Source of the DNA: Streptomyces werraensis
Lineage (GTDB): Bacteria > Actinomycetota > Actinomycetes > Streptomycetales > Streptomycetaceae
Assembly (NCBI GenBank): GCA_014656175.1
Contig: BNBX01000008.1
Coordinates: forward strand, 1 to 64,000
Length of the DNA: 64,000 nucleotides
Reading direction: 5' to 3'
Below the pieces are notes generated by a model that saw only the letters and a list, made by a program, of their open reading frames with translations, did not search any database and was not told the DNA's origin. Made by a program: the position numbers and the translations under genes. Shown here piece by piece: positions 59,639-64,000 of this stretch. Each line of letters starts with the position of its first letter. Within the stretch, counting starts at the first letter, position 1.

Positions 59639-60259
59639 ATGACCACACATCACGGTGACGGGGCGGACACCAGCGGTGTCGACTGGGACGAGCGGGCGGC
59701 CGCCTTCGACGAGGAGCCGGACCACGGCCTGCGCGACCCCCGCGTGCGCGCCGCCTGGGCCGCGCGGCTGAAGGACTGGCTGCCCGGCCGGCCCTGCGAC
59801 GTCCTCGACCTCGGCTGCGGCACCGGAAGTCTCTCCCTCCTCGCCGCCGAGCAGGGCCACCGGGTCACCGGCGTGGACCGCTCCCCGGCCATGGTGGAGC
59901 TGGCCCGGCAGAAGCTCGCCGGGCGGCACGCGGTGTTCCTCACCGGCGACGCGGTCCGCCCGCCGGTCGACGGCGAGCGGTACGACGCCGTCCTCGTCCG
60001 GCACGTGCTGTGGACGCTGCCCGAGCCGGACCGGGTGCTGCGGCGCTGGCGCGACCTGCTGCGGCCGGGCGGCCGGCTGGTGCTGGTCGAGGGCGTGTGG
60101 GGGACGGTGAGCCCGGTCGGCATACCCGCGGACCGGCTCACCGCCCTCCTCGCCCCGCTCACCGCGCGGGTGCGCGTGGAGCGGCTGTCCGGGGACCCGG
60201 CGCTGTGGGGACGGGAGGTCGACGACGAGCGGTACGCGGTGGTGGCCCTGCGGGACTGA
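59639..60259 (+). CDS. Class I SAM-dependent methyltransferase
   Basis: Predicted protein of 206 aa. Motif I is VLDLGCGTGSLSLLAAEQG, motif II VTGVDRSPAMVELARQKL, and LLRPGGRLVLVEG lies in motif IV. The N-terminus DWDERAAAFDEEPDHG is typical of small-molecule methyltransferases. The substrate is unknown. No Shine-Dalgarno sequence is visible before the ATG, which may indicate a leaderless mRNA. Confidence 0.9.
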   Translation: MTTHHGDGADTSGVDWDERAAAFDEEPDHGLRDPRVRAAWAARLKDWLPGRPCDVLDLGCGTGSLSLLAAEQGHRVTGVDRSPAMVELARQKLAGRHAVFLTGDAVRPPVDGERYDAVLVRHVLWTLPEPDRVLRRWRDLLRPGGRLVLVEGVWGTVSPVGIPADRLTALLAPLTARVRVERLSGDPALWGREVDDERYAVVALRD

Positions 60260-60286
60260 CCCCGGGGGGTCCCGGGTGGTCGTGGC

Positions 60287-60787
60287 TCAGTCGAGCAGGG
60301 TGGCGAGGCCCTCCCCGCGGGCCAGGGCGTCCAGTTCGTCGAGGGCGGCCACCGCGGCCGCCGCCGCGCCCGGGTCCCGGGCGGACAGGCCGCTCTCCGC
60401 GAACTCGTCCTCGTCCAGCCGCCGTACGTCCGTGCCGTCGGCGGAGACCCACAGGTCCAGGTCGAGGTCCTCCACGACCAGGCGGCCCCCGGCCAGCTCG
60501 GCCGGGCGGGTGATGTCGCAGTAGTGGCCCTTGAGCGCGCCCCCGAAGGCGCGCACCTCCTTCACGGAGTACCAGCGGTCCCGCCAGTAGTGCTCCGTGA
60601 AGACGTCCCCGGGCTCGAACCGCACGAAGCCGAAGTCGCGCACGCCCTCGCCCGCCCACGGGGCGCGCACGCTCACCCGGGTGCCGTCGTCGGCGAGCAG
60701 CTCCGCCGGGTAGCTGATCTTCGTGCGGCCCGCCTTGACCAGGACCACCTCGACCGTCGCCGGTCCGTCAGCCGAGTTCGCGGACAT
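60287..60787 (-). CDS. DUF402 domain protein (FomD-like)
   Basis: Predicted protein of 166 aa. The DUF402 core is FVRFEPGDVFTEHYWRDRWY, then KEVRAFGGALKGHYCDI and VVEDLDLDLWVSADG; acidic residues here bind metal in FomD-type nucleotide phosphatases. The likely role is hydrolysis of a nucleoside diphosphate or related compound. Its start overlaps the 3' end of the upstream acetyltransferase gene by 20 bp, so the two form an operon. Confidence 0.88.
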   Translation of the reverse strand: MSANSADGPATVEVVLVKAGRTKISYPAELLADDGTRVSVRAPWAGEGVRDFGFVRFEPGDVFTEHYWRDRWYSVKEVRAFGGALKGHYCDITRPAELAGGRLVVEDLDLDLWVSADGTDVRRLDEDEFAESGLSARDPGAAAAAVAALDELDALARGEGLATLLD

Positions 60788-61700
60788 GGCGCACCTCCGT
60801 CCCGCACAGCTCGTAGCCGAACCACTTGTTGATGGCGAGCATCGGCTCGTTCCCCGTGTCGTTGCCCGTGAAAGCCTCCGTGTACCCGGCCGCGCGGGCC
60901 CGGTGCAGCGAGTCGTTCTTCGCGAGCTTCGCCAGACCCCGGCCGCGGTGGGCGCGGGCCGTGCCGGTCATGCCCGTCGCGTACCGGGCGGAGCCGTCCG
61001 TGCGGGCCGCGGTGAACGCGGCGGGCCAGCCGTCGACCACGGCCACCGTGGTCAGCTCCGCGTCGAACAGAGGGTGCTGCCAGGTCTCCCTGAGCCACGC
61101 CTCGTAGTCGGTGAACTCCGCGTCCACGTCGCTCGGCTCGTCCGCCGTGGTCTCCGCGTCCAGCTCGAACAGCGGGCGCGGGTCGTCGGCGTACCAGGAA
61201 CCCGGACGCAGCTCCACACCCGGCGGCGGGTCCTGCAGCGGGGGCAGCTCGCGGTGCGCCAGGTCCAGGCGGAGGAAGTGCGCGGAGCGGCTCGCCCGGT
61301 AGCCGTGCAGCTCGGCGAAGGCGCGGTTGCCGGGCTCGTCCAGCACCCAGGCCAGCAGCCGGGTCGCCCCGTGCGCGGTCAGATGCTCCTCGGCGGCGCG
61401 CACCAGCAGCGTGCCCGCGCCCCGGCGCGTGTGCCGGGGGTGCACGTAGACGTTGACGTTGCCCTGGCCGGGCACGCTGCTGTCGTGCACCAGGTGCACC
61501 TGGGCCGTGCCGACCACCTCGCCGTCGTCGTCCACCGCCACCAGCGGGCGGTAGTGGGCGTCGGGGTGCATCCGGGTGAGGTCGTGGATCAGGGACTGAG
61601 AGGTGACCAGGATGAACGGCAGCGCTGCCTGCCGTACGCGGGCGAAGCCCTCCAGGTCGGCCTGGGCGTCGGGGCGCAGATCGCGGACGGTCACTGTCAT
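60768..61700 (-). CDS. GNAT family N-acetyltransferase, two-domain type
   Basis: Predicted protein of 310 aa from MTVTVRDLRPDAQADL. Two GNAT halves can be seen: the first with VYVHPRHTRRGAGTLLVRAAEEHL, the second with GTARAHRGRGLAKLAKNDSL and NKWFGYELCGTEV. Both keep an acetyl-CoA loop, so either may be active. This tandem layout is common in Streptomyces enzymes such as mycothiol synthase relatives, but MshD identity is not claimed. It is followed by the overlapping DUF402 gene. Confidence 0.88.
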   Translation of the reverse strand: MTVTVRDLRPDAQADLEGFARVRQAALPFILVTSQSLIHDLTRMHPDAHYRPLVAVDDDGEVVGTAQVHLVHDSSVPGQGNVNVYVHPRHTRRGAGTLLVRAAEEHLTAHGATRLLAWVLDEPGNRAFAELHGYRASRSAHFLRLDLAHRELPPLQDPPPGVELRPGSWYADDPRPLFELDAETTADEPSDVDAEFTDYEAWLRETWQHPLFDAELTTVAVVDGWPAAFTAARTDGSARYATGMTGTARAHRGRGLAKLAKNDSLHRARAAGYTEAFTGNDTGNEPMLAINKWFGYELCGTEVRHVRELG

Positions 61701-61795
61701 GTGAGGGCACGCTACGAGGTGGCGCGGCGGGGTGCCTCCCATTTTCCGGGGCCGGGAATGCGGCCTCCGGGGCGGGGGTGCGCGAGAATCGCGGC

Positions 61796-62164
61796 GTGAC
61801 TGTACGGATCCACATCCAGGACGGAACACCGCCTTACGAGCAGGTGCGGGCGCAGATCGCCGAGCAGGCGCGGTCGGGGGAACTGCCGGTGGGGTACCGG
61901 CTGCCGACCGTGCGGGGGCTGGCCGAGACGCTCGGCCTCGCGGCGAACACGGTCGCCAAGGCGTACCGGGCGCTGGAGGCGGACGGCGTGATCGAGACGC
62001 GGGGGCGTAACGGCACGGTGATCGCTGCCGCGGGGCCGGCGGCGGAGAGGGAGGTCGCTGCCGCCGCGCAGGGATTCGCCGAGCGGGCCCGGCGGTTGGG
62101 GGTGGGGGAGGAGGCGGCGATGGCCGCGGTGCGGGATGCCCTGCGGGCGGTTTTTCGGGCCTAG
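61796..62164 (+). CDS. Short GntR-type regulator (YtrA-like)
   Basis: Predicted protein of 122 aa from GTG 61796. The winged helix covers about residues 5-75: DGTPPYEQVRAQIAEQA, the turn LPTVRGLAETLGLAANTVAKAYRAL and GVIETRGRNGTVI. Only about 45 residues follow, so there is no ligand-binding domain, as in the YtrA subfamily that often controls ABC transporters. None is adjacent here. It diverges from the acetyltransferase gene over about 95 bp. Confidence 0.9.
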   Translation: MTVRIHIQDGTPPYEQVRAQIAEQARSGELPVGYRLPTVRGLAETLGLAANTVAKAYRALEADGVIETRGRNGTVIAAAGPAAEREVAAAAQGFAERARRLGVGEEAAMAAVRDALRAVFRA

Positions 62165-62183
62165 GCGCCGCGTGGGTTCGGGT

Positions 62184-62966
62184 TCAGTGCCCCCTGCGGG
62201 TGGGTGGGGGCTGATCGGGCGGTTCCCCGCGCCCCTGGGGGTGTTGGGTCCACAGCTTCTCGAGTGTGCGGGCGTTGTGGACCGCCGCTGCGTTGGGGTC
62301 GTTGTTGAAGTAGGCGTAGACGTCTGCTTCTCGGGGCCATGTCGTGGTGATGCGGTGCAGCCAGGTCTGGAGGGACTGGCGGCCGTAGTTCGGCCAGGGG
62401 CGGGCTCGGCCCTGGTGGAAGCGGACGTAGCCCCAGTCCGTGGTGCGCCACAGCGGGGTGACCGGGCGGGAGAGGACGTCCGCCCAGCAGAGTGCCGCGC
62501 CCCGTGACTCCAGGACCGCGCGTACGTCCGGTGTCCACCAGGACGGGTGGCGGGGCTCGACGGCCACCCGGGTGGACTCCGGGAAGCGGCGCAGGCAGGC
62601 GTCCAGGAGGCCGGGGTCGGCCCGGAGGGTCGGCGGGAGCTGGAGGAGGACCGGGCCCAGGCGGTCGCCGAGGGCGGTGGCGCGGCTCATCAGGCGCTCC
62701 ACCGGCTCCTCGGGGTCCCGCAGCCGCTTGACGTGCGTCAGATAGCGGCTCGCCTTGACCGCGACGACGAAGCCCGGCGGGGTGCGCTCCCGCCAGGACG
62801 CGAAGGTCTCCCGGGAGGGGAGCCGGTAGAACGCGTTGTTGACCTCGACGGTGGGGAAGGCGGCCGCGTACTCCTCCAGCCACAGCCGCACCGGCAGACC
62901 GGCCGGGTACAGCACGCCGCGCCAGTCCTTGTACTGCCATCCCGAGGTTCCGACCAGCAGCGGCAT
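62184..62966 (-). CDS. DUF72 domain-containing protein
   Basis: Predicted protein of 260 aa with ggagg upstream. The family motifs are LLVGTSGWQYKDWRGVLYP, the EVNNAFYRLPS segment, AVKASRYLTH, GPVLLQLPP and DVYAYFNND near the C-terminus. The fold is a TIM barrel; the biochemical role is not established. The start lies 16 bp after the stop of the upstream AAA ATPase gene, so the two are probably cotranscribed. Confidence 0.9.
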   Translation of the reverse strand: MPLLVGTSGWQYKDWRGVLYPAGLPVRLWLEEYAAAFPTVEVNNAFYRLPSRETFASWRERTPPGFVVAVKASRYLTHVKRLRDPEEPVERLMSRATALGDRLGPVLLQLPPTLRADPGLLDACLRRFPESTRVAVEPRHPSWWTPDVRAVLESRGAALCWADVLSRPVTPLWRTTDWGYVRFHQGRARPWPNYGRQSLQTWLHRITTTWPREADVYAYFNNDPNAAAVHNARTLEKLWTQHPQGRGEPPDQPPPTRRGH

Positions 62967-62982
62967 GCGGCCCTCCCGGCCC

Positions 62983-64000
62983 CTACAGGTACAGGCCCGC
63001 GTCCGCGTCGCCGCGCGGCTCCGGCAGGGAGGCCGGGGAGGTGCCCCGGCGCAGGGCGTACAGCTCGGCCAGGGTCGCGCCCTCACGTCCGACGCCCTCC
63101 TCACGGCCCAGCCAGTTCACCGCCTCGGTGCGGGTCAGCGGCCCCACCTCGATCCGGGCCAGGCAGCGGCCCGGACGCACCACGGCGGGGTGCAGCCGCT
63201 CCAGGTCCTCGTTGGTGGTGACGCCCACCAGGACGTTGCGCCCCTGGCCGAGCAGCCCGTCGGTGAGGTTCAGCAGGCGGGACAGCGCCTGGCCCGCCGT
63301 GTGCTTGGCCTCGCCCCGGATCAGTTCGTCGCAGTCCTCCAGGAGGAGCAGCCGCCAGCGGTTCCTGCCGGACGCGTCCTCCTCGCCGATCGCGATGTCC
63401 ATCAGATAGCCGACGTCGGAGAAGAGCCGCTCGGGGTCCAGGACGCAGTCGACCTGGCACCAGTCGCGCCAGGACCGGGCGAGCGTGCGCAGCGCGGACG
63501 TCTTGCCGGTGCCCGGCGGGCCGTGCAGCAGGAGCAGCCGCCCCGAGATGTCCTCGGGGGTGGTCTTCATCAGGCGGTCCATCGCGTCCGCCACCGGGGC
63601 GGTGTAGTTGGGCCGGATCTCCTCCCAGGTGCCGGCCGTGATCTGCCGGGTGGTGCGGTGCGGGCCGCGCCGCGGGGAGACGTACCAGAACCCCATGGTG
63701 ACGTTCTCCGGCTGCGGTTCCGGCTCGTCGGCCGCGCCGTCGGTGGCCTCCTCCAGGACCCGCTTCGCCAGGTCGGCGCTGGTCGCGGTCACCGTGACGT
63801 CGGCGCCCCGGCTCCAGCGGGAGATCAGCAGCGTCCAGCCGTCCCCCTCGGCCAGGGTGGCACTGCGGTCGTCGTCCTTGGCGAGCCGCAGCACCCGCGC
63901 CTGAGCGGGCAGGAGCGTCGCGGCGGCCCTGACGCGTTCGATGTTGACGGCGTGCGAGTAGGGCTGCTCGCCCGTCGCGAAGCGGCCGAGGAACAGCGCG
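62983..64000 (-). CDS. AAA family ATPase, 5' end beyond the window
   Basis: The frame is open from the stop at 62983 to the window edge, 339 codons, with no end on the 5' side. The visible N-terminal part (LFLGRFATGEQPYSHAVNIE) and SRGADVTVTATSADLAKRVL form a non-ATPase region, possibly the DUF5925 type. The AAA domain follows: Walker A LHGPPGTGKTSALRTLARSW, Walker B WRLLLLEDCDELI and VVRPGRCLARIEVGPL with an Arg finger. The target is unknown. The downstream neighbour is the DUF72 gene. Confidence 0.88.
   Translation of the reverse strand, partial: ALFLGRFATGEQPYSHAVNIERVRAAATLLPAQARVLRLAKDDDRSATLAEGDGWTLLISRWSRGADVTVTATSADLAKRVLEEATDGAADEPEPQPENVTMGFWYVSPRRGPHRTTRQITAGTWEEIRPNYTAPVADAMDRLMKTTPEDISGRLLLLHGPPGTGKTSALRTLARSWRDWCQVDCVLDPERLFSDVGYLMDIAIGEEDASGRNRWRLLLLEDCDELIRGEAKHTAGQALSRLLNLTDGLLGQGRNVLVGVTTNEDLERLHPAVVRPGRCLARIEVGPLTRTEAVNWLGREEGVGREGATLAELYALRRGTSPASLPEPRGDADAGLYL

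Noticed and set aside
62983..63894. Start of the AAA ATPase at the internal methionine near 63894.
   Set aside because: The frame continues upstream with plausible folded sequence to the window edge, so the gene is treated as partial.

Overview
The window looks like the chromosome core of a Streptomyces. It is very GC-rich, genes are packed on both strands with many 1-4 nt start/stop overlaps, GTG and TTG starts are frequent, and the gene content is typical: streptogrisin-type proteases, a LAXTG-anchored lytic polysaccharide monooxygenase, an Rpf-like protein, a SepF-like protein and an iron box of the DmdR/IdeR type. From memory, the order tlyA-nadK-recN ... pyrG-Nudix ... parA-scpA-scpB-rluB ... 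cmk-der matches a block also found in mycobacteria. No tRNA, insertion sequence, prophage or CRISPR array was recognised.

Left part (1-23.2 kb). The window opens in the 3' end of a 23S rRNA gene, followed by 5S rRNA and a terminator. A disordered Arg/Asp/Gly-repeat protein with a helical-repeat C-terminus is next to the rRNA operon. Then come a DUF1015 protein and a HAD phosphatase (divergent), an iron-regulated siderophore permease operon (two permeases and an ATPase, no binding protein), an SCP2-like protein, the tlyA-nadK-recN group, a glycosyltransferase, a PucR regulator, a GH15 glycosidase, pyrG, a Nudix hydrolase, a STAND/TPR protein and alanine dehydrogenase.

Middle (23.5-36.7 kb). 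A chromosome-organisation operon encodes a ParA-like ATPase, a small AT-hook plus ribbon-helix-helix-like protein, ScpA, ScpB and RluB. It is followed by the most unusual locus: a Nudix-type regulator of NrtR architecture, an ADP-ribosylglycohydrolase and an RlaP-type nucleotidyltransferase in one operon behind a perfect 14-bp inverted repeat. A second RlaP-type gene, preceded by a lipoprotein Rieske gene, converges on it with a 75-bp tail-to-tail overlap. This looks like an ADP-ribose-linked RNA- or nucleotide-repair system. Then come aroH-tyrA and cmk-plsC-der, joined by stop/start overlaps.

Right part (36.7-64 kb). This part is dominated by envelope, secretion and accessory functions: an Rpf/LysM protein, an I78-type inhibitor, a PAP2 phosphatase, a PIG-V-like mannosyltransferase, an MFS exporter, a glutaryl-CoA dehydrogenase with a palindromic operator, a SepF-like protein, a protein with a 17-cysteine tail, two tandem streptogrisin-type proteases sharing an upstream motif, an ABC-2-like membrane protein, a LexA-boxed dnaE2/imuB-like mutagenesis operon, a secreted lipase, a sortase-anchored LPMO, GNAT and methyltransferase genes, a DUF402 protein, a GntR regulator, a DUF72 protein and an AAA ATPase cut by the window edge.

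Coordinates were read by eye. Domain names come from recalled family motifs, not from searches, and start sites were chosen from Shine-Dalgarno spacing, gene overlap and family length.
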